Shown here one piece after another: positions 21,920 to 34,474 of a DNA stretch of 64,000 nt. Source of the DNA: Saturnia japonica (Eukaryota; Arthropoda; Insecta; Lepidoptera; Saturniidae). The stretch lies in contig CM065320.1 in NCBI GenBank assembly GCA_033032175.1, positions 12,543,413 through 12,607,412 on the forward strand. The letters are read 5' to 3'. Within the stretch, counting starts at the first letter, position 1. Every line of letters begins with the position of its first letter. A program made the position numbers and the translations under genes. Under the pieces are notes generated by a model. That model searched no databases. It had not been told where the DNA came from and worked only from the letters and a program-made list of their open reading frames with translations.

Positions 21920-23470
21920 TGAATATCCTCATCGATTACTTTAGGAGATGGATCTTCGTCAGCGGTCTGAGCTCTCTGTGTCTGGAATTAAATATTCATC
22001 ATCAGATGGAATACCTTCAGCCACTGGAATTGGTGCCAGAGTCTGTTAGAGACGGTTTTCTCGCGCCCCTTGGTAATCTGACTTAAGAATAATCAGGGTT
22101 GCTTTGTAAAGTTCTACTTCTTTAACAGCTGGGTCATATTTTGAGTTCCTTACGTTTTTTTTTCATATATATAGGTCCCGGCGATAGTAGCGAAGTTGGC
22201 ATTGATTGGCCGTTTCGACATCGGCAGGGGTGGTGGAACATCCTCTCATGTGGAGTGACGTATATTCCGGTGGACAACAGAGATCTTATTGAGTGAAGTG
22301 CAATCGGTATTGCCTTTTCCCATTCGGAGAGGTCTCGTTTTGTAGAGCGGAGATGTAGCTGGATAGTCCGCCATTATGTTGTTGAGGAGGAGGATTACGG
22401 GACAATTTTTAAATAAACCACTTTTCTTTTATAACATATTTCTTTTCTTAAAATTTATATCATAGCAACTTAATATACATTTTATTTTTAATTCATAGAC
22501 ATAGATTTTATAAGAAAGGCGATGCGGATTGTTATTCAACAAATGTTCCGTTAAGACGCTCTACTAAACCATTTCCACGGGGGTTATAAGGAGTCGTCCA
22601 ACTACAGGCTATAACAAGAGATTTGAGAAACTTCTTCAATTCATCAGATAAGAACGATGAGCCTGTGGCGACTTATCATAATAGATAGTTCTTACTTCAG
22701 CCACATTCTATTCTGTTTATGATAGACTGGCTGACTTTCAGGTCTTGAAAAAGATAAAGAAGACATCTGTCATTGACTGACAAGAAGAATGATATTCGCT
22801 AATCGGTTACGAGCGACAAAATAAATACAGCAATAATTCAAACGCTAAGTTGCATTTTTAATTAATATGTGGCGACTTATCACAATAAATTGTTGTTACT
22901 TCAGCCACATTCTATTTTGTTTATGATAGACTGGCTGACTTTCAAGTCTTGAAAAAGGATCGGCCAAACGACCCTATAAGCCTCTATCGGAGTGTATGTA
23001 GGCCGGAGTTCCGAATAAGGAGAAAAGTACTCGAAGACATTTTTCCACAGTTTCTGATGTTATATCTTTGCAAGCAAAGGCAAAGGGGAACCGACTATAC
23101 TCGTCGATTATGGTCAAAATGTATCAGTTAGAAGTATTGGACGGAATTAGAGGTCCTTTGAAATCCAAGTTAAGACGTTCGAAAACTGCTGTCGCTCTTA
23201 TGAGTTGTCCTACATTTTTTACATATCTCGGTTTTATTTCGGCGCTAACAAAGCATGCCGTAGTCAATCTTTTTACTTCATCAACAGAATAATTCAGTCA
23301 GCAGTATAAGGTAAGTTCTTTGCTTGAATCCAGTGTATCATCCGTGTGACGGCTGACATAAAGAGTTATGCAATTCTGTGAGTTTGTTGGAAGTAACATC
23401 CACCATTATAACACAAATTTGAGACGGTGCACCGGCAGCTTGATTTTATTTTCCTGGGAGATAAATATTG
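21920..23470 (-). pseudogene. Gypsy integrase relic, split by an insertion
   Basis: Reading on the minus strand from 23470: NVGQLIRATAVFERLNLDFK and GPLIPSNT (first catalytic Asp), then DEYSRFPFAFACKD and FGTPAYIHSDRG (second Asp) near 22985. After a 314-bp insertion comes SSFLSDELKKFLKSL and TPYNPRGNGLVERLNGT (catalytic Glu). The C-terminal part WEKAIPIALHSIRSLL and TPHERMFHHP (about 22220-22340) and a basic tail follow. Several stops and frame changes show the copy is dead. Confidence 0.8.
22665..22978. mobile_element. 314-bp insertion with 89-bp direct repeats inside gypsy integrase
   Basis: The integrase reading breaks between HSDRG and SSFLSDE. The inserted 314 bp is flanked by the 5-bp duplication AGCCT (22660-22664 and 22979-22983). 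Inside it an 89-bp segment occurs twice in the same orientation, 22665-22753 and 22869-22957, with about nine differences. The right copy is followed by 21 further bases. The layout resembles a miniature LTR element (TRIM-like) or an internally duplicated MITE. No coding frame. Confidence 0.65.
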
Positions 23471-23667
23471 TTATATATATAACAAGTCAGTTCCAAGTGC
23501 CATTTTTCGATTTTTTCGTTTTTAATTTTGCTTGAATGTTGCTGATGAAGCATGAATGTGACCGATTGCTGATCTGTAGCAAGTAAAAAATGTCTTCCGA
23601 TTAAACAGTGGCGCCATTTTCGTAATGCTTCTACAATAGCACTAGCCTTTTTTTCAATGAAGGGCTG

Positions 23668-23898
23668 TCAGAGTTCGGAATTATTCAGTGAGCGTGAAAA
23701 GAATGCGACAGGACGACCCTCTTGCGATAGAGTTGCAGCAATAGCATACGCAGAAGCATCACTTTCAACAGAGAATACTTGTTTATCATCAATAGCAGTG
23801 AGGGCTGATTCTGTGAGGTCAGACTTGAGATTAAAGAAGCAGTTTATTGACTCTTCTGATAGCGGAAAAATTGATGACCCACTTTGAATAGTGAGCAA
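23668..23898 (-). pseudogene. Gypsy RNase H N-terminal relic
   Basis: FPLSEESINCFFNLKSDL followed by FSVESDASAYAIAATLSQ and GRPVAFFSRSLNNSE is the start of the Ty3/gypsy RNase HI domain, in which the ESDAS Asp is a catalytic residue. It lies between RT and integrase in the expected order. Confidence 0.8.
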
Positions 23899-24069
23899 AC
23901 AACCCTACTGCTCTTTTCAACAATGATGGATCTGATGGAACAGGTCAATTTATGAGTGGATCCAATCTGGATTTATCCGGTTTGATTATGTTTTTGTGAA
24001 TAGTGTAACCTAGACGATTGATAGATTCTGTTACAAAAACACATTTTTGAGTATTTAAAGTGAGTTGAT

Positions 24070-24960
24070 ATTTTTTAGCAGCTGCCATGAATCTGCGTTA
24101 GTTAGTTTCGTGATCTTGTCCGTCCTTCCCACAGATCGTTACATCATCTATATGTAAGCACAGGTTCCTCTTAACTTTTCAGCTTTTATGATGAATTGAT
24201 GAGTCCTTTGGAATGCGGCAACTCCATTTGTTATTCCAAAAGGTATTCCCTTAAATTGGTAAAGATTTCTTCAAGCTTAGAATGCTGTATAGATTTTTTC
24301 TTTGGGAAGGATTTTAACTTGATGGTAAGCACTCTTGAGGTCTGTCTGACTAAAATAGTTATACTTGGTGACTTGAGTGAGAATTGAATCGATGCTGGCT
24401 ATTTATGGTCTGTGAGTAATCAATTACAAGGCATTTCCTGTGACTGCCTTCTTCAGCAACTAGAACTTGTGCTCTCCAGGGTGACACCCTGGGCTCAATG
24501 AATTTGTCTTTTATGAGGTTAGATATTTTATTTGATATGAAAAGCTGATCTTCTTCGGATTGGCATCTAGATCGGATAGCGATTGGTTTCATATTAGGCG
24601 ATAAATTAGTAAAAACCGACGTTGGTGAAACAGAAGCTTCAAGCACATTGCAGATTTTCAGTAGTTCTTGGTCACCACCAAACTGGAGTTCAAGAGACGA
24701 ATTATTCTTGAGAAGGTCGTGGCCCATAATAATGTCTGCGCAGAGATTATCTACGATAAGCAATGTTTGGTGTTTGTAAACGTAGTAATTGATTTGTATA
24801 GTGGCATAGCATAGTCCATTTACATATGAGATGTAGTTAAGGGAAGCAAGAGTTATAGCTTGCTTATAAGTTTTTCTTTTCAATTTTATGGTTTTTGCCA
24901 ATTTGTTATCGATGAAACAAATAGAGCTTTCTGTATCTACTGAAGCATCAGCTCGATAAA
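24070..24960 (-). pseudogene. Gypsy protease and reverse transcriptase relic
   Basis: The aspartic protease begins near 24940 with SVDTESSICFID: the catalytic D-T-G triad reads D-T-E in this copy, which should inactivate it. NLCADIIMGHDLL is the second protease landmark. RT begins with LIKDKFIEPRVSPWRAQVLV (about 24460-24520) and the catalytic box appears near 24150 as HIDDVTICGKDGQDHETN, with His in place of the usual Tyr. The frames are interrupted between these landmarks. Confidence 0.8.
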
Positions 24961-25084
24961 TATTAACAGTAATAGGTATAGTTGCCTTACATAAGGTTGA
25001 AGGAGAATCGGCTGGAATTGCTGATGATAAGTGTGAGTCGTGAGAGTTATTCTCTGTCGTAGCGGCAACGTTTGCGTTTTCTTT

Positions 25085-25858
25085 GAGTTGAACAGAACGA
25101 CAAACTTTGGCAATATGACCTCTCTTTGAACAAAGTTAACAATCTACATTATATGCAGGGCATTTAATGTAATCCTTCGATGAATATTTCCTCCACAAAA
25201 GAAACATCTACGGTTATTCTGTGAGCTAGTGGCAGACAATGTTGGTAGTTTTGATCTCTCTAGAGTTACTGCCTCTGTAACAGCATTGAAAGAAGCATTG
25301 GTTCGTTGCGTTGGTCTCTATTACATGAGACGTGTTTTCTGCACTTTCGAGGGAAATCGCTAAATTTAACGTCTCCTCTAACGTCATGAGATGCCCTGCG
25401 ATGAGCGCTCCACGAATTGTTTCATCTTGATATTCTTTGGCTGTTACTGCTTTAAAATGAAAGTCGTGAGCGAGTAAGGTAAGGGCTCTCGAATATTCTG
25501 CTATCGATTCTCCCAGTTGTTGTTTTCTAGATGTCAAGTGATGACAGGCCAAAGTGACGTTTCTTCTTTTCTCGTAATTATACAGTATTTTTGTAGCAGT
25601 AATATATTCGCCACACTCGCGTATGAGATTTAATATATTTAGAGATATATGGTTTACGAGAATCTTATATTTAAATATTTCAATTGCATAAGGAGCCTCT
25701 TCAGACAATAAGTTTTCGAAATAATACCGCCAAACTGTCCATTTTAAGTCTGAAGCAGCAGTAGAAGGCTTCACTTCGAAGCGTTCAGGGCGTAAGTAGC
25801 GCGATATACTCGAAGATGGCGGGCCGGAACTTTTGATCCTTCTTCGTACATGAGGCAA
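25085..25858 (-). pseudogene. Gypsy gag relic with zinc knuckles
   Basis: A 210-codon frame (25226-25858) carries the gag capsid region: SRYLRPERFEVKPS, then WTVWRYYFENLLSEE, TSRKQQLGESIAEYSRAL and DETIRGALIAGHLM. Downstream, near 25100-25200, two CCHC zinc knuckles can be read in changed frames (CFFCGGN..., and CSKRGHIAKVC with a stop before it). It would package RNA in virus-like particles if intact. Confidence 0.8.
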
Positions 25859-26045
25859 TGTTTATTTTCAAAAAATTAATGCTGAACAAATTGATGCATG
25901 ATAAATACAATATAACTGTTTAAACTGTTAAAATTAAATGAACTGATGTTATATATATACTTCAATCTTATCTCGCTAATTTGTGTGTGCATCTGAATTT
26001 ATTGAATAACTTCTTGTTTAGTTTAGTTAGTTCTGCTTCGTTAGC

Positions 26046-26290
26046 TTAGTTGTCGTAAGCGCGACTGCTATGAGCGAAGTCCTGGGTTCGAATCCCAGGA
26101 TGAGCAAAGTGTTATTGGGTTTTTCCTATGAAATTCTCAGTAGCAGCTCGGAGTTTGGTTTCGTGCCCGATTCTTAGCAATAGGCTCGCCCCCTATTACA
26201 TGGGACCTAAAAACATACTCGGCGAACTATGGGTGTACATTAGTACACCTCTTCCTAACTCTTCGGACCGCTACCTTCTTGATATTCACT
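26046..26290 (+). repeat. tRNA-derived SINE
   Basis: The B box of an RNA polymerase III promoter, GGTTCGAATCC, is at 26085-26095 inside a 5' part that resembles a degraded tRNA. It is followed by a non-tRNA body with GTTATTGGGTTTTTCCTATG, AATTCTCAGTAGCAGCTCGG, GGCTCGCCCCCTATTACATG and ACACCTCTTCCTAACTCTTC, a body I know from widespread lepidopteran SINEs (perhaps the Metulj group). The tRNA portion does not fold as a complete cloverleaf, so this is not a tRNA gene. Confidence 0.7.
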
Positions 26291-26715
26291 ATCGTCACTG
26301 GCTATCTTCTCAGCAATTCGATGTATTTCTGAATAAAAATTGTCGCCTTCCGTGTTCTCCTCAACTATTTCCTCACACTCAATATCTATAACACTTCTGT
26401 CACTTGCATCACTCATAAATTAAGTTCTCCTTGTTTTATGTTTGCTTTTACTTTTTCCTCTGCCATTTCCATTAATGTTTCTTGTTGTCTGTAGAGGTTA
26501 CATATCATTTTTCTATCTTTGAAGTACAATCCTGCTTCCCTCAATATAATTATCTTTTATTTTTACTACGGATAGGCATTTTCCAATTAATTCTTCTTAT
26601 TTCCTCGTGCCTCTTTTCTCCCTAAACCCATACTAATCCCCTCTCAAATATTGTTCCGCTTAAATTTATTATCATAGCATAAATTCTGTGTGAGGCATTG
26701 CGCCGGAGCTGGAGG
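26291..26715. other. Gene-free spacer
   Basis: Pyrimidine-rich sequence after the SINE with no recognised feature. Confidence 0.5.
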
Positions 26716-26912
26716 TGTTTGAATTTTAAGAGTTGTATTAAAGTGGAGTGAATTTATATGATTGTGCTAAATATAATAGGAAAATGAATTTTGAGAGTTG
26801 CATTTTAGTAGAGTGAATTTATATGATTGTGTCATGTCTGCTAGGTGTATGAATTTACAAAGTTTATTTTAGTGGAGTGAATTTATTTGATAGTGCGATA
26901 TACTGTAGGATT
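26716..26912. repeat. Tandem repeat, 65-bp unit, three copies
   Basis: Units starting near 26716, 26781 and 26846 share TGAATTT, then AGTTG/GTTTATT and GTGGAGTGAATTTAT(A/T)TGAT. The period is exactly 65 bp twice. Related GTGAAGTGAA... words occur at 16370-16460, so the unit belongs to a dispersed repeat. Confidence 0.75.
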
Positions 26913-27112
26913 TGAGTCAAGTGATCTCATACTATATCTTAAGTAACAGTTATTTTGGATTTAATATAGCAGATGACAAATTATTTTCGTTTTCATATAG
27001 AAAATAGCTGTTATGCGTTATAATTTTCATCAATTCCATGCCTAATTACGTAATTAAAATTAAATAATAATTTTTAATTAGGGTTATCATTGAGCGTAGT
27101 TAAAAAGAGAGG

Positions 27113-27455
27113 TTAGAGGTTTTGGCGGGATCTTGAAGTGAAATGTTGTGGTTGTTATTTTTAATTCATTTGCTTAGGTTTTTGACCCTATAATATGTAA
27201 TATTGGTGGCGTTTTGCGTGATATAGTTTGGTTTTTGTGCCTAAGTGAGGTGGATTATAAATATAAGCTGAAAGCATTCATTCCGAGATTCCACAAAAAC
27301 TTCCTAGAAACTTCTAACTAGGGAACCACCATCTTGTCAGGATACTGAATCGTCATATGTCATAAGGTCATAACACATGACAATATAATTCACTCGATAA
27401 TGGGAGTAATGTTCTTCATTAAAGACCGGTTGCCAAGTTAGGAAGAAGAAGAATT
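27113..27455 (+). repeat. MITE family M1 (type-2 end), copy 6, full length
   Basis: The best-preserved copy, about 343 bp. It starts with TTTTGGCGGGATCTTGAAG, then GGTTTTTGACCCTATAATA, GCGTTTTGCGTGATATAG, GGAACCACCATCTTGTCAGG and CACATGACAATATAATTCAC, and ends CCGGTTGCCAAGTTAGGAAG. It lies about 325 bp upstream of the DHDDS start codon. Confidence 0.75.
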
Positions 27456-27778
27456 TATTATTTACATTGGTTTACAATTTACATAATTAATAATTTTCAG
27501 TGAGTGTTATTTATTTTCCAGTTAAAGGCATACACAAGACATAATATACAATTAATTATACATTTATAACCGGGTTTCTATAGAAACTCACTGATAAGAT
27601 TTTATTACATCCGTTACATTTGCTGCAAATAAATAATTTACACGTCATTCTGTTGTGCTCACTGCTCGTATCACTATCGAAATAGGAATCACGAAAGTCT
27701 CAACTAGCCAACTAAAGCCACAGAGTACTTTTGTTTATAGGAGAAACTAAAGCAGTTGAGTAAAGAAAATAACCAAAA

Positions 27779-30700
27779 ATGTCTGCTTGGGTGAAAGAGA
27801 ATTGTGTATCATTTTTTGAACTGTTTTGTGTTAAAGTATTAAAGACTGGTCGTATACCTAAACATATTGCATTCATTATGGATGGAAACAGACGATATGC
27901 CAAGAAAAAAAGCGTAAATAAAACTGCTGGACATGTGAAAGGGTTTGATAAGCTTTCAGAAACACTCAAGGTGGGTCAATGTTTTATAAATATTTCTTAT
28001 TGAAGTTTGCATAGTTATCTATACTATATATTATATAACTAGCTGTGCCCCATGTTTTCACCAGTGTTGAATCCCACCATACAAATTGATTGAATTTTCA
28101 AAAATCTGTTCTTATCAGATATCTACATTATAATAATAAATCTGTGGCAAATTTCAGCTCTATCTATTCAGTGGTTTGAGCAATGTGTTGATAGATCAGT
28201 CAGTCGGTCAGTGACGGTTTACATTTGTATATTATATTTAGATATAGCTGAAGAGTTTTTTGTTGAAATGTACTAATCTCTGGAACTACCAGCTGGATGT
28301 CAAAAATTCTTTTTGTATATGATTGCCTTATTGATGAAGAATAGTATGGGTTATATAACTTCACTCTACAACCCTAAGGATAGATCAGTAACTATGAACA
28401 TCAAACATTCTGGTATGCTGTAGTCAAGTACAGGAAGTGGAACAACTATAGGACTATATGGGTGGGGTGGAGTTTGTTAAATAGCTTTTACGGGGGTGAA
28501 ACCATGGAGCACAGCTGGCCGTTAATACCATATGCATTATAGTATTCTCTCATTATCACTTTATTATTGATTTGTCTAACTACAGTGAATATATTATCCT
28601 GACTTTGATTAAAACTTCTTTTGTAATAAACTAATGGTGATAATGATAAAACTACTGAATAAATGAAATAAATCTGAAATTAATTAAGGTTTGCAACTAT
28701 GCATTAAAAAAATATTGTGTGTGTGTCAGGTCTGAGGCATGGCTGGAGTTTACTCCTTATGTATGATAGTCTTAGAATATGCAACTGCTCACTCATTCAC
28801 TCACTGTCACTGTGTCTCAGTCAGTCTATCAATCAATCAATAATTGTCACTGATTTTATTTGTGAATTACTGACAAACTGATGGACTGACTGACTGACTG
28901 GGAGGTTAATCATTTATAAGCAAGATGATGTATGTATACACATACATGATTTCATATTGAAAATATAACATTTTTTGTTAACAATGCTTTTATTAATTTC
29001 CATACTGGTGTTCTTATAATGTAAATCGATTTTTAACGCGTAAACTCCAAAAACATCCTGGATACCCTAGCAGTAATGTGCTTGGTAGGGTCCACAACCT
29101 GAAGTGCATCAGTTATCATCAGTACCGGCGAAATAATCGTATATTGGATCAGAACTATGATGCTGTAAGGATTTTCCACTTAATAGGACCTATTTTATGA
29201 ACTTTTAGAATTTACATATTTTCATATTAGATTAAGAAAATTGTGCTATCAACATATGAAGGTATGAAAGTGTTGGTACATGTATGGTAGTCGAATGGTT
29301 GTGAACCCTGGTGCTTGGTGATAGATTGATGATAATTAATGTATTTTAATCAGAAAACTAGCTAAAGCATGATAGCTTTAAAATTAATACTGATACTGAA
29401 AAGTCTTTGTAGAATATCATAGTTTATTATTAAGAGCTAATGTTCATAAATGAGTGTACAAAAATATAAATATTTTAAGGCTACAAATGATAATTCTGTC
29501 CTGTTCACAAAAAAATCAACAAATACAGCACATTTTTTTTTTTATAGTGGTGCCTCGATTTAGGGATCCCGGAAGTGACAGTTTATGCATTCAGCATAGA
29601 AAACTTCAAGAGAAGTGAAGATGAAGTGTCTGCTCTAATGGACTTGGCTCGTGAAAAATTCAAAAATCTTTTAGATGAAAGGTGTGTTTAATCTTTTCAG
29701 ATTTTCTTTAATGTACTTACAGCTTTTGACCACAATATAAGTTAGCACAATGGCACAATGTAAGTTAGAATAAAGGGATGGAGGAATGACTCATATTTTA
29801 ATACAATACAACTAAGTTGGAAAACAAGCATACAGGAGCTGTAAATCTCTTAAGGAATTTTGGGCATTCTATTGCTCATTAAAATATTACATAACTATTA
29901 TATAATGTTCTCCTTTTAAATTAGACAGAATATAAGCATGTAAATCCATCAGTTATCTATACAATTAATAAAATGTACGTGTCTGTTTGTAGTATCAAAA
30001 TAACAGTTTTTTTTATACTAAATATGCATATGAAAGTGTATATGATACCTATAGCAAAAAACACATTTCTTAAATTCTAGTCTGTCTGTTTGTTTCGGGT
30101 AATTTCCGAAACGGTTGGACCGATTTTGACGGGACTTTCACTGGTAGATAGCTGACTTTATAGAGAGTAACTTAGGCTACTTTTATTTTACAAAAAGGAT
30201 TAGGGTTCTCCACAAATAAAAAAAACTGGTCATGGTGAATCAATTCGGGCGCTTAAATGGCTTATGCTGAGTAAACCATAAGAGATAAAGCAAATGAATG
30301 TAGTACATAATTGTAAAAATTAAAAAGACGTACAAAAAAGTTAGAGAGAGTATATGTCTATCTTCTAAGGAACACCCACAATAAGCATTTTTGTCTTTAA
30401 AATAGCCGGGAGCGGGTGAACAATATTTGCGCGGGCATTTTGTAGTCCACTTGAGCGAAGCCGCGGGCACAGCTAGTTTTTCTACAAAATGTTCAGTTAT
30501 ACCTATTATTTTACAGTGAACAAATCAAGGAATGGGGTGTGAGAGTGCATATAGCTGGGCGTTTGTCTTTGCTGCCTGAAGATATCAGGTCGCTGGTTTC
30601 TAAAGTCATGCTGGATACGAAGGATAACAACAAATTACGTCTAAATATTGCATACGCCTACACAGGTAATATGGAAGTTAATCACTATTTTTTTCTAATA

Positions 30701-33700
30701 GTAGAAGTAGTTGAAGAAACCTTCAGACATCTTTCTCGTTGTTTTGAAAATCTAATTGCGAGTTTGGATGGGAGTAAAAGCGTTTTAATGGGATGTAGTT
30801 ATATGCCATTCGGCCAGCATTGTGTCTGGTCAACTCTTTCTGACTCAGCACTCTCCTCTCAAACTTTTGTATGGAATACTTCTCTCTCCACTACATACAT
30901 ACACTAATTGTATTCTGTTTATGCCCTAACACATGAGTATTGACATTCACCACTACTACCACTGGTTCGGAAAACATTTTAGTCATAGAGAAGAACCAGC
31001 AAGAAACTGGTTAATCTTTTTAAAATCATTGTTTTTTTTATTGTTTATTTTAGTGTGTCATATGATAACCTTATAGGTTATTTTTTAACATCAGTAAATT
31101 TCAAAATCATTCATCATTAGACATAAAATAAATCCTTGAAATATATTTCTTTTATAAATAATTTCATTACAATAAAATAAAACATCTATAAATATCGGAA
31201 TATGTTATTTTTAAGTTATAAGGGAGACAGTTATACATAATAATGATTGCAGTATTAAATTAAAGTTGGTGTTCCATATCACTAATTTAAAATTAATTAA
31301 TGTGAATGGTGTTTATGTTTAAGGACGAGATGAAATAAGTAGGGCAGCCTCACACATAATTGATGGAGTAAAAAATAAGGAAATATCATGTGAAGATATT
31401 GATGAAGACCTTGTATCACAAACTTTGGACTTGGGTGAAGCCGAGTTACTTGTAAGAACTTCAGGTGAAGTCAGACTTTCAGATTTTATGCTATGGCAGG
31501 TGAGTAACAATGTTATAAAATAAATGATGCTAAATATTTAAAATATTTTTCAATTAATAAAGATCTTGAGATTATAATCTAATTGAAATAAATAAATTAC
31601 CAGCCTTGATAAAACATTTTTATTAAAAAAACATACTTTGAACATAAAATAGATAGGTACAGAAAGCAATCTCTATTGACGGAACAATAACGGTGAACGT
31701 ACACATAAACGTATATGTACGAGGATATCGGATCAGGTAAGTCGACGCGACGGCGAGTCGCGAGTGTCTGCGTTCATCTGATAAACATTTTTTTTAAACT
31801 GACTACACTGTTAGCCTTAGGAGCCCTATCCAAAAACAGAGCCGCTGCGGCCTTTACAGCTTCACCGAATTTGGAGACGAGCGCTTAGGGCACTCAGCTG
31901 TGACAAACATTATTGTTTCGTCCACCAGGTTAACCACTTTTTGACAGTTATTGAAAGATGAAAATAGTGATTGCAGCAACGTGACAATGCCATTATTGAT
32001 CTGATAATGCTGCCGCCGCCATTTTGTTTGCTGACGGTTAACACTCCACTAGGAGTAATAGTGTTCTGTGGTTAACACTCAGCAACAGTCGCAACGAGAG
32101 GTCCGTTCTTACGTGCTAGTCACTTTTCTGTATGCTGTTTTCCCATTTTTAATACGACAAGTTGAGTATTTTATATATTCCTCCGTGTTAAATTTGTGGT
32201 TGTGTAGAACTAAAGTGTTTGCTGTATAGATTTCGCATATATGTATTTGGATATTCTAATATTCCAAAGGGAAGTGTACTAAGAGGACAGTCGAGGGAAT
32301 TGGTGATACACTTGCGTGACTATTTTGAAAGAGAAAATCAAAATGGTGGACCCCTTTTGCCTATGTCACAAGTGCGGGATCGTGTTGCGGAAGCTATAGG
32401 CATCAGTCTGAGTACAGTGACAAATATTACTAAGGTAATCTATGGCAAAAGTGGCACAGGGCTAAATAAGCCTTCAACGCCGAAAAAGAAAAAAACTACG
32501 TAGTAACCAATGTGAACGAATTTGACACTGACGCAATACGACGTCACATATATGACTGTTACTTGAGAAAAGAGTTTCCAACATTAAGGAAGTTGACTAT
32601 TTCACTCCGCGACTGAGGCTTGTTTCGTGGACAGAATTCTTCACTGGTGAAGTATTCAAACGAATAGGATTTTTATTTAAAAATGCGGATAAAAGAAAAA
32701 TATTATTGGAGCGCACAGACATTGCTCTAGCCCGGTGTACCTTTTTGAAAGACGCTAAAAAAATAAAGGACTGGGAAAACGTGATTTTTATTGACGAAAC
32801 GTGGCTTGATGCCAACCACACTTAATCGAAGGCCTGGACTGATGATACTGCTGCGTCTACCTCTAAAGTGCCTACAGTGAAAGGAGAAAGATTGATTATT
32901 TTTCATGCAGGAAGTAAAAAAGGTTTTGTTGAAGAAGTGTTGCTGGCATTTAAATCGAAAAAACAGTCGAATACCATGAAGAAATGAATGCTGAAGTCTT
33001 TGAAGGTTGGTTTCAAGAATTACTGTTGACACTAGAGGAACCGTGTGTTATCGCCAATTGGATAAAATGCCAACGCAGGCCAATAAAAAGTCAGATATTA
33101 TAGACTGGGTTCGCAATAATGGCGAAAGCATAGACGAATCTATGTTGAAGTGCGAGCTGATAATCATTTTAAAAACAACAAAAAACAAAAATCCAGATAC
33201 GTGGTGGACGAAATGGCAGTAGAACATGGCGATACAGTTCTCAGACTTGCATCATACCACTGCCAATATAATGCTATCGAAATGATATGGGCACAAGTCA
33301 AAGATATGTTGTCAGAAATAACACTGGTCCGCCATTTACAGCTAATAAGATGCTTGAATTACTAAAGGATTCTTGTAATCAAGTGATGCCTGAAATTTGG
33401 TTTAGTGTAGTGGAAAGGACTGTGCGACTAATATTATCGGATTGGGAAAGAGATGTGGCCTTCGACACCATTATACAGCAAGAACCAATCACAATAAATT
33501 TAGGTGAAGACTGCGAGTCTTCAGACGAAAGTTCCATGTCGGAAGATGACTAATAATAAACAAATATGTATAGATATTCATCTGGTAGTTTTAATTTTCG
33601 TATAAAGCCATTGATTTATTTTGAAAAAGATTCTATTTAATTTATAATATTTTATTGATATTTGAGTGAATTCGATTTACCGATACTGATTTATATATCA

Positions 33701-34403
33701 TGTATAAAATTATTACAGCGAATACATTGGATCGTTCGATTTACCGATACTGATTTATATATCATGTATAAAATTATTACAGCGAATACATTCGATCCCA
33801 TCACTAGTTACGATAGAATGTAAGTAACTAAGTTTAATACGATTAACAATTATCATTTTTTTTGGAAAACCTGTTACATTTACGTAAAATAGGCGTGCGT
33901 CTGCCCGTTTACCAAATGTGCTACGTCAACCAATACAGAGCGGGAATGCGCACCGAGAGCGCGAACGCGACGGAAACGATTCCCTCGTACTCTGTATGAC
34001 CGACGGCGGATTACACGCTACGGTAACCAGCTGTCTGGAAACCAGTGCGTGCGAGCCCCTCTCACTACGTGCGACCGACCCTGCTTACACCCGAAACTAC
34101 TAGGCGTGAAGAGGGCGAAACGTTAAGGTACACACGCAGTGAGGTGCCTGCTGGTAGGCGCGGCGCTGACGTAGCACGGAAGCGGAGAGGACTGGGTCGC
34201 AGGCGGGTTGAACTTGTGAAGATGCAATGACACATAGATACCACATAAATTTAGCTGTATTCTTCAAGACACAATAACTCTTCCCAATATACAATAATTT
34301 TCTTAGTACTATTTGCTTGGTACTGTATTCTGGGTACTGTTTCTTCCAGTCTTGTTTCTTGAGTCTTGAGTCTTCAGCTTGTGGCACCTGTGTGTGCCGG
34401 TAG

Positions 34404-34474
<71 letters not shown>

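Larger units (their letters stand above)
21920..25858 (-). mobile_element. Decayed Ty3/gypsy LTR retrotransposon of CsRn1/Kabuki type, internal region
   Basis: Gag, zinc knuckles, protease, reverse transcriptase, RNase H and integrase follow in the canonical Ty3/gypsy order on the minus strand across 3.9 kb. The gag start, SRYLRPERFEVKPS, and the pol style match the CsRn1 clade, which includes Kabuki of the silkworm. All frames are broken by stops and indels, and no LTR pair could be recognised at the edges; a SINE lies just beyond the 5' edge. A 314-bp insertion splits integrase. Confidence 0.85.

Noticed and set aside
26046..26130. Possible tRNA gene (good B box with flanking CCTGG/CCAGG stem)
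   Set aside because: Only the T arm is well formed; acceptor and D arms do not pair, and a SINE body follows directly.
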